NCBI GenBank assembly: GCA_016793635.1
Contig: JAEUMD010000025.1
Span: forward strand, 124,001 to 188,000
Length of the DNA stretch: 64,000 nt
Direction: 5' to 3'
Source of the DNA: Hyphomicrobiaceae bacterium
GTDB taxonomy: Bacteria; Pseudomonadota; Alphaproteobacteria; Rhizobiales; Hyphomicrobiaceae
This document shows, piece after piece, positions 54,005 to 63,764 of this stretch. The notes under the pieces were generated by a model. It made no database searches. It was not told where the DNA came from and saw only the letters and a program-made list of their open reading frames with translations. The position numbers were made by a program, and so were the translations under genes. Every line of letters begins with the position of its first letter. Within the stretch, counting starts at the first letter, position 1.

Positions 54005-55222
54005 CTAGTCTTCGATCCGGACGTAATGCCAAACGGTGTTCATGTAGCTGATGGCGGAGTCCTGTATGTCTTTGATGTTACCCTTGTTTCTGAGATCGGC
54101 TCCCGTCAGCGCAAGGCGACCTGCCCGGTGCGCCTCCACCAGCATGCACTTGAACTCGATCTCGGAAAGTCCCCACTCGGGCCGCGAATCTCGAATCGAC
54201 GGCCATACGTGAGAGATAAACGCCTTGCGGTTTCCTGGCCAGCCCTCGGCGGTGCCGGCGGCGGCGCGCAGCACCTCGAGTGTGAATGTTTCGAGGTCCG
54301 GGCGGTAACTCGGCAACGGGGGGGCCGCCGGCGTGGGGTCGTTGTCCGGCACCGGAACGGCGTTTCGCGGCCCGGACGCATTCTTCGCCTCGGGGGCGGG
54401 GGCGGAACGCGGTGCGCGCCGCGCGGCAGTTGTGGGCGCAACACCAGCCGCCGGCGCCTCGCCGCCGATGATTTCACTGACAAAGCGACGGAGGATGGCG
54501 GCTCGCAGTACGTCGAGCGTCGGTTGAACGGCATCGACGTGCTCGGCGGCAAGGGCGGCGATCAGCTTGCTGTCGGACGAGAATTCGCGCGGGCGGCGCG
54601 AGAGCTGCGCGGCGAGCATGCGGCCGGCCTTGGGCGAGAAGCCGCCATTGGCGCCGAGGCCCGACTTGAGCTTGTTGCCGAAGGCTCTCTCGAGCGCGAT
54701 CACGGCGAGCTCCGTCCGGAGGCGGGCTGGTGACGTCTTGAGTCGGCGCGGCATGCCGAATGCCTTCTGGACGATCAAGGCGCGCAGCCCTTCAGGCGTC
54801 GAAAGGGCTTTGAGTTTGGGCGCGGTTTCGCCGTCGAGGCCGAGTGCGCGGGCGATGAGCAACGTGTCTCGAACGTCGGGCCACGCGCCGATGCGCTGGG
54901 TCGCGCGCAGGAGCAAGTAGCGCGCGGCAGTGGCGGAGCCGGCTTCGGTCGCCTCGTATCGGCCGCGCTTCTCGTTTGCGAGGCCGTCGGCGAGGAGCGA
55001 CGCCAGAGCTAACTCCGCGGTTTGCCGCCATTCGCCGGGTGAGAGGCGGTGGGCGACGAGCTGTCCGAGGTCGCGCAGGACTTCGGCGCGTGTCGCGCCC
55101 CCCTCGGCGGAGATGCGCACGAGCACCAAGTCACGGAGCACGGTTGGCTGAGGAGAAGTGGCACGCCCGCCGGTGTCGCCGTCCGGCACCTTTTCGGATC
55201 TGCTCGTCGTCAAGGCCGCCAT
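54005..55222 (-). CDS. Winged-helix-like partner protein of the double ATPase
   Basis: About 405 residues from ATG at 55222 (GGGGAG about ten bases upstream). Residues 25-105 look like a winged helix (TVLRDLVLVRISAEGGATRA, AELALASLLADGLANEKRGR, YEATEAGSATAARYLLL). The middle is helical and basic (residues 130-265); a Pro/Ala linker follows. The C-terminal 85 residues form a second compact domain with NRKAFISHVW, EFKCMLVEAHRAGRLALTGA and the ending SYMNTVWHYVRIED. I have a memory of similar C-terminal domains in bacterial conflict-system proteins but cannot name the family. First gene of a two-gene unit with the double ATPase. Confidence 0.72.
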   Translation of the reverse strand: MAALTTSRSEKVPDGDTGGRATSPQPTVLRDLVLVRISAEGGATRAEVLRDLGQLVAHRLSPGEWRQTAELALASLLADGLANEKRGRYEATEAGSATAARYLLLRATQRIGAWPDVRDTLLIARALGLDGETAPKLKALSTPEGLRALIVQKAFGMPRRLKTSPARLRTELAVIALERAFGNKLKSGLGANGGFSPKAGRMLAAQLSRRPREFSSDSKLIAALAAEHVDAVQPTLDVLRAAILRRFVSEIIGGEAPAAGVAPTTAARRAPRSAPAPEAKNASGPRNAVPVPDNDPTPAAPPLPSYRPDLETFTLEVLRAAAGTAEGWPGNRKAFISHVWPSIRDSRPEWGLSEIEFKCMLVEAHRAGRLALTGADLRNKGNIKDIQDSAISYMNTVWHYVRIED

Positions 55223-55503
55223 GCCTTCTGCTCTCCCCTCGTGTGGGACCATGCACCGCGCCGCTTGCGCACAACGGGTGATCGACCCTCGAGAGCGCTA
55301 TCTAAGCGTCTTCGTCCAACCGCATATCGCTTGCGGCGATGCCGTGCGGGCAGATGGAGTGCTTGACCGTGCGCTCGATTTAGCCGCCGAGACTTCGAAT
55401 CACGGCGAGCACTGCGGCGGAGTTTGGAGAAACCACGGGAGGGTGGAAAGGGCCGCCACCGGGCGTGGGGGCGGTTCTCCCGGCTTTTTCCTCCCCGCGC
55501 GCG

Positions 55504-57756
55504 CTATCTGAGGCGCACGGTGACCCGATCGACGCGGCCCTTGGCGTCGATCACCGAGAGCTTGTAGAAGCCGCGGCCTTCGGGTTGCCAGACGAGATCG
55601 CGGCGATGGGTGGCGATGCCGATCGGCTTGCCGTCCGCGAGCCAAGTCAGTGGCAGCGTGCCGCCCTCGGCCTTGAGCATCAGCGGCTCGATCACGGCTT
55701 CGGCGCTGGCCGTTTCGACTTCCACCTCGGCGCGGTCCGGCGGGAAGGCTATGGCGACCGGGGGCGCGAGGAACGGGCTTGCCGTCTCCGCCACGGTGCT
55801 CGCCGCGCCCGGCTCGGGAAAGCGTTTCAGGGGCGGGGGTAGATCGGCGCCCGAGACCTGCAACGCGCCGGCCGGGGCGGACGGCAAGCGCGCGCGTGCC
55901 TCCGAGATGCGCGCGAAGGCGTCGAACAGAAGTGGAGCGGCGGCGTGGCGGCCCATCAAGCCCGGTGTCGAAGCATTGTCGGGCCGGCCTGTCCAGACCG
56001 CGACGACGTGGTGGCCGTCGTAGCCGATCGCCCAGGCGTCGCGGTAGCCATAGGACGTGCCGGTCTTGTAGGCGATGCGGCCGGCGCGCGCGCTCGCCGG
56101 TGGCGGCGCATCCTTGAGGATGTCGGTCACGTACCAGGAAGCGACGGGCGAGACGAGGCGTCGCGAGCGCTTCTCCTGCTGTCCGCGGCGCAATGCGAGC
56201 GCGGCCGTTGCGATGTCGGCCTTGCGATGTACCAGCGTTACCGGCTCACCGCCGCGCGGGAACGCCGTATAGAGGCCGGCGAGATCCCTGAGCGTCATGC
56301 CGAGACCGCCGAGCGCCAACGCCAGTGTCGGTTCCGTCGCGTCCGGCAACTCGGCCTTGAGCCCGGCGCGGCGGATGCGCGCCAGCATCCGGCCCGGCCC
56401 GACCTTGTCGAGCACTTTCACCGCCGGGATGTTGAGGGAGTTGGCGAGCGCGGAGCGGATCGTCACCGTGCCGTGGAACTCCTCGTCGAAGTTCTTCGGC
56501 GCATAGGTGCCGAAGCGGACCGCGCGATCCTCGATCAGCGTTTCGGGGTGGGCGAGGCCGAGATCGAAGGCCAAGGCGTAGATGAGCGGTTTCAGGGTCG
56601 AGCCGGGCGAGCGGACCGCCGTCGCCATGTCGATCGCGCCGAAGCGCTCGGCGTCGAGATAGTCGGCGGCACCGACGTGCGCGAGGATTTCGCCGGTTGA
56701 GTGATCGGCGACGACGATGGCACTCGAGAGGCGCGGCCCGAGCAGGGCCTTGTGTTCGCGTGCGAGCTGCTCGAGGCTCTGCTGGAGGGGGCGGTCGAGC
56801 GTGGTGTGGTGGACGGTCGTTGCCGGATGCAGCGCCACCTCGCTCTCGGCGAGATGCGGCGCCAGCATCGGGAAGGCGCGGCGTTTGGTCGGCACCGGCT
56901 CGGCGCGGGCGAGCTCGGCATCCGCCGGCTTGATGACGCCCGCTTCGACGGCGCGTTCGAGAACGCGGTTGCGGGCTATGCGCGCGCGCGCGGCGAAGCG
57001 ATCGGGACGGCGCGCCTCGGGGGATTGTGGCAGGGCCACCAGCAGCGCCGCTTCGCCGACCGAAAGACGTTTCGGCTCCTTGCCGAAATAGGCGAGGGCG
57101 GCGGCGCGCACGCCTTCGATGTTGCCGCCGAACGGGGCGAGGCGCAGGTAAAGATCGAGGATCTGATCCTTGCTCGCGCGCTGCTCGATCTGCAACGCGC
57201 GCACCATCTGCTCCAGCTTTCCGATCGCCGTGCGGTGGTGGCGCCCTTCGAGCAGCCGCGCAACCTGCATGGTGAGGGTCGAGGCACCGGAGACGATACG
57301 CCCGTTGAGGAGAAATTGACCGGCTGCGCGCATCACCGCGCGCGCATCGACGCCAGAATGTTCGTGGAAACGGCGATCCTCGAATGCCAACAACATGGCG
57401 AGATAGCGCTGATCTACCTCGTGCGTGGTGACGGGCAACCGCCAGCGTCCATCGGCGGTGGTGAAGGGACGGAGCAGACGGCCGTTGCGATCGACGACGA
57501 TGGTCGAGAGGTCGTCGGCGGCGGAGATGGGCGGCGGGCCGAGGCGGTGCTTGGCGAACTCGAGCCCGCCGATCGCGGCGCCGGCAGCGACGATCATACC
57601 GGCGGCCGCGACGGCGGCGATGCGGACGAGCTTCGTCCGCACGCCGCGGCGCGGGCCACCCGTGACGCCAGGGGGGAGCGTCCGGGTGTCCGCGGCGGAC
57701 GCCGGTTCGTGGGCGGCGTCCGTACTTGTCGTGCTCTCGTGACGAGAGGCGGTCAT
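55504..57756 (-). CDS. pbpC: Penicillin-binding protein 1C
   Basis: About 750 residues from ATG at 57756, eight bases after the upstream stop. A membrane anchor (IAAVAAAGMIVAAGAAIGGL) near residue 45 is followed by GT51 with AFEDRRFHEHSGVD (catalytic Glu) and GASTLTMQVARLL, then the transpeptidase: SPGSTLKPLIYA, SLN in ALANSLNIPA, KTGTSYGYRDAW. The C-terminal BiPBP_C domain (about 640-750) ends SVIDAKGRVDRVTVRLR. PbpC with an alpha-2-macroglobulin partner is a well-known envelope pair thought to repair peptidoglycan after attack. Confidence 0.94.
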   Translation of the reverse strand: MTASRHESTTSTDAAHEPASAADTRTLPPGVTGGPRRGVRTKLVRIAAVAAAGMIVAAGAAIGGLEFAKHRLGPPPISAADDLSTIVVDRNGRLLRPFTTADGRWRLPVTTHEVDQRYLAMLLAFEDRRFHEHSGVDARAVMRAAGQFLLNGRIVSGASTLTMQVARLLEGRHHRTAIGKLEQMVRALQIEQRASKDQILDLYLRLAPFGGNIEGVRAAALAYFGKEPKRLSVGEAALLVALPQSPEARRPDRFAARARIARNRVLERAVEAGVIKPADAELARAEPVPTKRRAFPMLAPHLAESEVALHPATTVHHTTLDRPLQQSLEQLAREHKALLGPRLSSAIVVADHSTGEILAHVGAADYLDAERFGAIDMATAVRSPGSTLKPLIYALAFDLGLAHPETLIEDRAVRFGTYAPKNFDEEFHGTVTIRSALANSLNIPAVKVLDKVGPGRMLARIRRAGLKAELPDATEPTLALALGGLGMTLRDLAGLYTAFPRGGEPVTLVHRKADIATAALALRRGQQEKRSRRLVSPVASWYVTDILKDAPPPASARAGRIAYKTGTSYGYRDAWAIGYDGHHVVAVWTGRPDNASTPGLMGRHAAAPLLFDAFARISEARARLPSAPAGALQVSGADLPPPLKRFPEPGAASTVAETASPFLAPPVAIAFPPDRAEVEVETASAEAVIEPLMLKAEGGTLPLTWLADGKPIGIATHRRDLVWQPEGRGFYKLSVIDAKGRVDRVTVRLR

Positions 57757-57764
57757 CGCGCGTC

Positions 57765-60700
57765 TCACTCCTTGCCGGAGATGACGAGCGTGCCAGCCGC
57801 GGTGCGCGCGTAGCGCTCGGGCCGGTACATGTCCTCGACCGTGGCGGCGGGATGGACGAACTTGCCCGGCGTCACCGCTCGCACGATGTAGGCCGCTGTC
57901 GCAGTGCGCACCGTGCCCTTTGCGGCGGCGTCCGTCGTGCCGCTGCTCTCGCCGTTCTCGCCACGCGACGGGAACAGGTTGAAGGCGGCGACGAAGCGGT
58001 CGTCGCGGAACTCGGCGTGCTCGGCCGTCAGCGTTCCTTCGAGCCATTCGATCGACTTCACGTCACCCGAGGCGACGAGCCGCGGGTTTTCGATCTCGAG
58101 GCCGGACGGCAGGCGGTCGACTAGCAGAACGCGGCCGCCTTCCTCGCGCGTTTCCACCTTCACCACGGCGACGAGACGGTCGTTCTGGGCGAGCGTCGCG
58201 GTGCCGCCGTTGGCGCTGGCGAGCACCACCTCCTTGCCTTCGAGCGTGTAGTAGCTGCGGGTGATGGTGAAGCCCTTCGAAACGGGCGGCTCAGGTGTCA
58301 GCGCCGCGCCGATGACGGACACCACGACATCCACCGCGGCTTCGCCATCGTTGCGGATGACGAGACCGCCGCTCTTGCTGATCTCGGCGGGTGTCAGCGG
58401 CCTCAGGACGGGTCCGTCGAGTGGCGCACCGTCGAACGAGAGGCGCGTTTGCGCGGCCTCGGCCGAGAGCGCGTTGGCGGCGAGAAGCAGCCAGGCCTGC
58501 TCCTGCGTCGAGGTGTAGCCGCGGCCGGCATAGGCCTTGGCGATCACGTCGGCGAGGCGCGGCGCGTCGGTCTTGGCGATGCCCGACTCGGACGCAAGCG
58601 TCACGAGAGCGGCACCGTCACGCAGCCTGGAGCCATAGTCGTCGCGCGGGATGTCGGTCGCCGCCTTGTCGATATCCTCGACGGCCGCTTTGAAGGCACG
58701 CTCGGCGCGCGGCTTGTCGCCAAGCATGGCGAGGGCCGCGCCGAGCTGTGCCTTGGCCAGCGGCGAGGAGAAGCGATCGAGGCGAGTATCGACGTAGTAG
58801 CGCAGCTCGCCCATCGGCGCGCGGCCGTTGCGCGAGAGGACATAGAGGGCATAGGCGCGATCCTCGCCGCCGCTCTCGAAGTCCTGGGCGTAGGAGATGT
58901 AGTTCTGCAACCGGTCGAGCGCGCGGTTGAACGCTTCCGGCCGAACCTCGTAGCCGGCTTCCTTCGTGCGCGTCAGGAAGTCGGTGACGTAGGCCGTCAG
59001 CCACAGGTCGACGGTGGACGGCCCCCAGACACCGAAGGCGCCCGAGTTGTCCTGCATCGAGAAGACGTGCTCGATGGCCTTCTGCACGCGCTCCTTCAGT
59101 GCCTTGTCGGTGCCGATTCCGACGCGCGTGGCGACGGCGTTGGCGTAGACGAGGGGCAGTGCACGCGACACCGTCTGCTCGGCGCAGCCATACGGATAGC
59201 GGTCGAGCTGCGTCAGCAAGCCGGGGATGTCGAAGCGGGCCTGCGGACCGGCCGACAGGTTGATGCGCGTGCGGCTCTGGATCAGGTCTGTGACGAGATC
59301 CTTGCTGAGCGTGAGTGAGCCGTTCGGCTTCAGCTTGGCCACTGTGGTGCGCTTGATGTCGCCAGCCGGCGGCTTGACGTCGATGGTGAGGCTTCGCGCG
59401 ATGGCGATGCCGCCAGGACCGGACAGGCGCACTTCGTAGGCGAGCGGGCCGACCTCGGTCGGCTTCAACGTGATCCGCTCGATTTTCTTGGCGCCGGCCG
59501 CGAGATCGATCGCCTTGTCGGCGACGCGCTCGCGCGGGGCCTGCTCCATGCCGGCAACGCTCATGTCGATGGCGATCTGGTAGAGCGCCGCCGGGCCTTC
59601 GACATTGTGCACGTCGAGCGTCAGGCGCGCCTCGTCCCCGAGGGTCATGAAGCGCGGCGACGTGAGGGTCAGCGCGACCGCGTCGCGGACGATGACGTCC
59701 TTCGACGAGGAGCCGAGCTTGCCCGCGGTCCACGCCACGGCCATCAGCCGCACGGTGCCATTGAAGTCCGGCATCTCGAACGAGACGTTGGCCTTGCCGT
59801 CTGCGCCGACCGTGACGATGCCGGAGTAGAGCGAGACGATCTGTTCGACCGAGGGCGAGCCCTGCATCTCCATTCCAGCATCACCGTCGCCGCCGGAGCG
59901 CATGGTGCCGCGCTCGGCCCGCATGCCGTCGATCAGACGGCCGTAGAAATCACGGATGTCGACGCCGAGCTTGCGCTGCGCCCAGAACCAGCCTTGCGGC
60001 TCGGGAGCCTTGTAGCGCGTGACGTTGAGCACGCCGAGGTCGACCGCGGCGAGCGTGAGGTGGGCCTGCTCGCCGGCGCCGAGATTGCCGACCGTAACAG
60101 GGACCGTGAACGTCTGGCCGCCCTTGATCTTCTCCGGCGCGTCGAGGGCGATGGGGAGCGTGCGCGACTTCTGGTCGATGCCGAGCCAGGCGAGGCCGAG
60201 CGCGCGGCCCGGCATGCGCTTCAGGGCTTCGTCCATCGGCCGGTAGAGCATGGCGGTGACGTAGGCGCCGGCGCCCCAGTTTTCACCGACGGTGAGCGAA
60301 ACCTCGCCGCCACCCTTGGCGATCTCGACCTCGCGCGCTTCCATGAGGCCGCTGCCGAGCACGGTGATGAGCGCGGTGCCGCCGTGCTTGGAGGCGATGC
60401 GCAGCTTCGCCGTATCGCCCGGCGAGTAGCTCGACTTGTCGAGCGCCACGTCGAGCACCTCGGGGCTGTCGGGATTGTCGGCGCTGACGAACCAGCCGGC
60501 GTTGAACGCGACGCTCGACTGGATGGAGTTCTCGCCCGGCGTCGTCACCTCGAGGCGATAGCGGCCGTATCCGACCGGCGCGGTGATGCTGGCCGGTGCG
60601 TCGGTGCCGATGTCCACGGTGCCGCTCGCCACCTTGCGGGTGAACGTCACTGCGTCGTAGGTCCACGATCCGTCACGCGAGTACCACTGCCAGTTCGTCT

Positions 60701-63104
60701 CCAGCCGGAGGAGCTGCCAGTTGACCGCGCCGACCGCAGAGCGCTTGCTCGCCGCATCGAGATGAATGACTTCGAACGAAGCCTGGCCACCGTCCTCGCC
60801 GAGATCGTCGGCCTCGAACAGGCTCTTGATGCCGAGGCGCGGACCGTTGGCCGCCACCGGCGCGATGACGCTGCGCTCGATGCCGCGTCCGCCGGGCTCT
60901 TTCATGCGCAGCAGAATCTGCGCCTCGAGCGGCTTGGCGGTCGATGGTATCTGCGGCAGCTTGATCGCGACGTCGGCATGGCCGGCGGCGTCGGTTTCGC
61001 CGAGCCCCTCGAGCGGAGCGCGAACCGGTGTCACGGTTTCGTCGGCGAGACCGAAGCGGTAGCCGGGAAAACCGGCGAGGTCGCCGGCCAGCGGCTTCAC
61101 GATGATTTCGCCTTCGAGGGCGAGACCAGCGGCCGGGGGACCATAGAGATAGCGGCCGTCGAGCTTCACCGTGCCATTCGCATCGGTGCGCAGTGCTTCC
61201 GCTGGCGGCGTCAGCGTCATGTCGAGCCGTTCCGGCATGAAATCTTCGACCAGGAACGAGACCTGTGCGATCGGCTGCCCTTCGGGATCGACGTGCAGCT
61301 TGGCACGCCATGTTCCGGTCATCGCCGACGACGAGAGCGGCATGGAGTGCGAGCGTCCACCCTGGCCCGCGTCTGACACGACGATGCGGCGATACTCGAC
61401 GCCATCGGGACGCGAGACGATCAGCGTCATCGGCGTCGTTACCGCTTTACCGGCCTCGTCACGCACGAGGCCCGTCAGGTGCACCGTTTCGCCCGGGCGA
61501 TAGACGCCGCGCTCGGGGAAGATGAAGGCATCGATCGGCCCCGGCGCGTCGCGGCCTTTCACGCCACGGTCGGAGAGATCGAACGCGGCGGTTGTGAGAT
61601 CGAGGAACGCATATTCGCTGCCGTCGCCACGCTCGGCGACGAGGATCGCCGGTTGCAGGCCACCTTCGCCCTTGGCGATACCTGCGGGGAAACGGACATA
61701 GCCCTTGTCGTCCGACTGCGCCTCGGCGAGCACCTCGTTGTTGCGCGCGACGACGCGCACCTTGGCGGCGCCGACCGGCTTCGTCTCGGCGAGCGAGCGC
61801 ACGAAAGCGTGGATGCCGTCGCTGCCTGAGAACGCGGTGAGGCCGAGGTCGGAGACGATGAACCACTGCGTCGCGACGTTGTATTCGTTCTCGCCGCCGG
61901 TCGGCCGATCAGGCTTGGCGATCATCACGTAGGCGCCGGGCTTCAGCGTGCCGACCGAGTCACCCACCGGCACAGCCGTCACTACTTCGGCGTTGATCTT
62001 CGACTTCACCTCGAGCACGCCCTTGTAGATGCGCTCGCCCGAGCGGTTCTGGATCGTCTCCACGTCCCAGGTCGAGAGCTGGCGATCGAGGTCGCCGTTC
62101 TGAAGCATCTGGGCGAGGTTGCGATCGCCGATGCGATAGGCTTCGACCTTCACGGCGTCGGTGTTGATCGAAACGACGGGAATGCCCTGCTGCCCGCGGC
62201 TCGGCAGCACGTAGGAGCGGCCGGTGAAGCGCACGGAGGGCTTGCGGTCGGGAACGTAGACACCGACGTCGATGTTCTTCAGCAGCACCTCACCAACGTC
62301 AGACGGAAGTCCGGCCTTGAGCTGGATCTCGTAGCGCTCGCCGTGCGTCAGTCCCTCGATGCAGAGCTGCTTGTTTTCCGGGGAGACGCCGGCCGGGTCC
62401 TTGCCGCCGACGGTGACGAACTTGGCGAAGTCGACCGGCGCGCGCGAGAGCATCTCCGAGAACTGGAGGCAGACGCGCGGGCTCGCGGCATCACTGTCGG
62501 TGCGGTAGTCGGTCATGCGGAAGCCGTGCTCGGCGGCGAGCTTGTCGAGTGCCGCCTGCACCTGTGCGTTGTCGACGAGAGCGATGGAGGTCTTCAGTGC
62601 CTCGATCGCCGGGCGCCAGAACGCGCGCCGCTTCAGCGCGTCGGAAAGCACGACGAGGGCGCGGGCCTTCGCCTGCTTGGTCGTGGCGCGCTCGTACGCG
62701 ATGTAGGCGGCGCCGGAAGCGTTCACCGGCAGATCGAACCGCTCGCTGCCCTTCGCCGGGTCCGGCTTGATGGCGAGCAGCGCTTCGGCGAGCCCTGTCC
62801 AAGCGCCGGAATTGCCGGGCTCGGCGACGACGGCCATCGCCAGGTTGCGGGCCGCGGCTCGCGCGTCCTTGTCCTTCGATATCGCTTTCGCCGCGGCGGC
62901 GATGAGCTGTTCCGGCTTCTCCTTGCCGGGCTTCCAATGGGACTTGAGGTAGGTCTCGTAGCGCTTGCCATCCTCCGTGAGGCCCGCGTGCGAGAAGGGT
63001 TTTGTTTCCGCGAACGCGAGGGACGGCTGGAGCAGCATGGCGGGTGGACCCGCCGCTGCAAGAATGAATGCCAGTGACAGGAGCAGATGCAGCAGCACGC
63101 GCAT
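57765..63104 (-). CDS. Bacterial alpha-2-macroglobulin (YfhM/MagD-like)
   Basis: About 1779 residues from ATG at 63104 (AAGGTGG just upstream; the frame above is open but atypical). Signal peptide LLLSLAFILAAAGPPAMLL; no lipobox, unlike E. coli YfhM, so soluble periplasmic or otherwise anchored. N-terminal helical repeats (about 45-200) are followed by a series of MG beta-sandwich domains. The bait/MG10 region and the thioester motif YGCAEQT (Cys near residue 1307) are present, so it should trap proteases covalently. The C-terminus has the macroglobulin complement-like domain. Paired with pbpC, eight bases away. Confidence 0.94.
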   Translation of the reverse strand: MRVLLHLLLSLAFILAAAGPPAMLLQPSLAFAETKPFSHAGLTEDGKRYETYLKSHWKPGKEKPEQLIAAAAKAISKDKDARAAARNLAMAVVAEPGNSGAWTGLAEALLAIKPDPAKGSERFDLPVNASGAAYIAYERATTKQAKARALVVLSDALKRRAFWRPAIEALKTSIALVDNAQVQAALDKLAAEHGFRMTDYRTDSDAASPRVCLQFSEMLSRAPVDFAKFVTVGGKDPAGVSPENKQLCIEGLTHGERYEIQLKAGLPSDVGEVLLKNIDVGVYVPDRKPSVRFTGRSYVLPSRGQQGIPVVSINTDAVKVEAYRIGDRNLAQMLQNGDLDRQLSTWDVETIQNRSGERIYKGVLEVKSKINAEVVTAVPVGDSVGTLKPGAYVMIAKPDRPTGGENEYNVATQWFIVSDLGLTAFSGSDGIHAFVRSLAETKPVGAAKVRVVARNNEVLAEAQSDDKGYVRFPAGIAKGEGGLQPAILVAERGDGSEYAFLDLTTAAFDLSDRGVKGRDAPGPIDAFIFPERGVYRPGETVHLTGLVRDEAGKAVTTPMTLIVSRPDGVEYRRIVVSDAGQGGRSHSMPLSSSAMTGTWRAKLHVDPEGQPIAQVSFLVEDFMPERLDMTLTPPAEALRTDANGTVKLDGRYLYGPPAAGLALEGEIIVKPLAGDLAGFPGYRFGLADETVTPVRAPLEGLGETDAAGHADVAIKLPQIPSTAKPLEAQILLRMKEPGGRGIERSVIAPVAANGPRLGIKSLFEADDLGEDGGQASFEVIHLDAASKRSAVGAVNWQLLRLETNWQWYSRDGSWTYDAVTFTRKVASGTVDIGTDAPASITAPVGYGRYRLEVTTPGENSIQSSVAFNAGWFVSADNPDSPEVLDVALDKSSYSPGDTAKLRIASKHGGTALITVLGSGLMEAREVEIAKGGGEVSLTVGENWGAGAYVTAMLYRPMDEALKRMPGRALGLAWLGIDQKSRTLPIALDAPEKIKGGQTFTVPVTVGNLGAGEQAHLTLAAVDLGVLNVTRYKAPEPQGWFWAQRKLGVDIRDFYGRLIDGMRAERGTMRSGGDGDAGMEMQGSPSVEQIVSLYSGIVTVGADGKANVSFEMPDFNGTVRLMAVAWTAGKLGSSSKDVIVRDAVALTLTSPRFMTLGDEARLTLDVHNVEGPAALYQIAIDMSVAGMEQAPRERVADKAIDLAAGAKKIERITLKPTEVGPLAYEVRLSGPGGIAIARSLTIDVKPPAGDIKRTTVAKLKPNGSLTLSKDLVTDLIQSRTRINLSAGPQARFDIPGLLTQLDRYPYGCAEQTVSRALPLVYANAVATRVGIGTDKALKERVQKAIEHVFSMQDNSGAFGVWGPSTVDLWLTAYVTDFLTRTKEAGYEVRPEAFNRALDRLQNYISYAQDFESGGEDRAYALYVLSRNGRAPMGELRYYVDTRLDRFSSPLAKAQLGAALAMLGDKPRAERAFKAAVEDIDKAATDIPRDDYGSRLRDGAALVTLASESGIAKTDAPRLADVIAKAYAGRGYTSTQEQAWLLLAANALSAEAAQTRLSFDGAPLDGPVLRPLTPAEISKSGGLVIRNDGEAAVDVVVSVIGAALTPEPPVSKGFTITRSYYTLEGKEVVLASANGGTATLAQNDRLVAVVKVETREEGGRVLLVDRLPSGLEIENPRLVASGDVKSIEWLEGTLTAEHAEFRDDRFVAAFNLFPSRGENGESSGTTDAAAKGTVRTATAAYIVRAVTPGKFVHPAATVEDMYRPERYARTAAGTLVISGKE

Positions 63105-63496
63105 GTAGACCACCTTGGGCTGGGCGAGGAGAGCAGGCGTCGGGAGTTGAGCGTCGGACGGTCCGGACACTCTTCTGCATCCGATCATCGACGAGCGAGC
63201 AAAACGGGTGAAGACCATCAGACGGGAATGACCGAACCGCGGCGATAGTAACGGACTTGTCGCCAAATTCCGGGGAATTCGCCCATTTTTCGCCGCCATC
63301 GGCGCGCCGCCCGGCCAACGTGCCGATCCCGCGCCGCGCCTCCCCCTGTTCCTTTCCGCAAAAAATTGCTGCCCGCACCCGCCCTGTTTCGACCGGAACA
63401 GCGCGTTCGGGGGCGTGCGGGCATCTTGAGCCTACGAGCTGCACGACAGCGGCCCCGAGATCAAACGAGACAACCCGAGCGAGACAGGAGCTTCCC
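63105..63496. other. Intergenic region alpha-2-macroglobulin/cold-shock-like gene
   Basis: About 390 bp between divergent genes; must contain both promoters. A CTGTT...AACAG short symmetry near 63383-63400 is noted. No gene is supported. Confidence 0.45.
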
Positions 63497-63715
63497 ATGC
63501 AGGTTCACGGCGAAATCACCAAGTTCCGCGCCGACATCGGCTTCGGCGTCATCACCGGCGAGGATGGCCGCAAGTACCGCTTCGCCAAGTCGGAGCTGGT
63601 CAACACCGACGCCGATCTCATCGGCAACGCGGTGGACTTCATGGTCGTGGCCAATCGCCCGACCGAGATCATCGTCCTCGACGGTACGCCCTGGACCGTA
63701 TTCGGCCGCGCCTGA
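63497..63715 (+). CDS. Small cold-shock-domain-like protein
   Basis: 72 residues, AGGAG six bases before the ATG. The sequence resembles an OB-fold cold-shock domain: GEITKFRADIGFGVITGEDG matches the RNP-1 region (KGFGFI in CspA) and KYRFAKSELV the RNP-2 strand, while NAVDFMVVANRPTEIIVLDG continues the barrel. It lacks the aromatic density of CspA and ends in GTPWTVFGRA. RNA or single-strand DNA binding is possible. Followed after 49 bp by another gene in the same direction. Confidence 0.65.
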   Translation: MQVHGEITKFRADIGFGVITGEDGRKYRFAKSELVNTDADLIGNAVDFMVVANRPTEIIVLDGTPWTVFGRA

Positions 63716-63764
63716 TCCCCTCGATCCAACCTCAGCCCTGGTTTTCGCCCCCCTGGAGAGTGCC

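Noticed and set aside
59607-61376. Long open frame opposite the alpha-2-macroglobulin gene
   Set aside because: Lies fully within a clearly identified gene and is rich in Arg, Ala, His and Gly as expected of antisense reading of GC-rich DNA.
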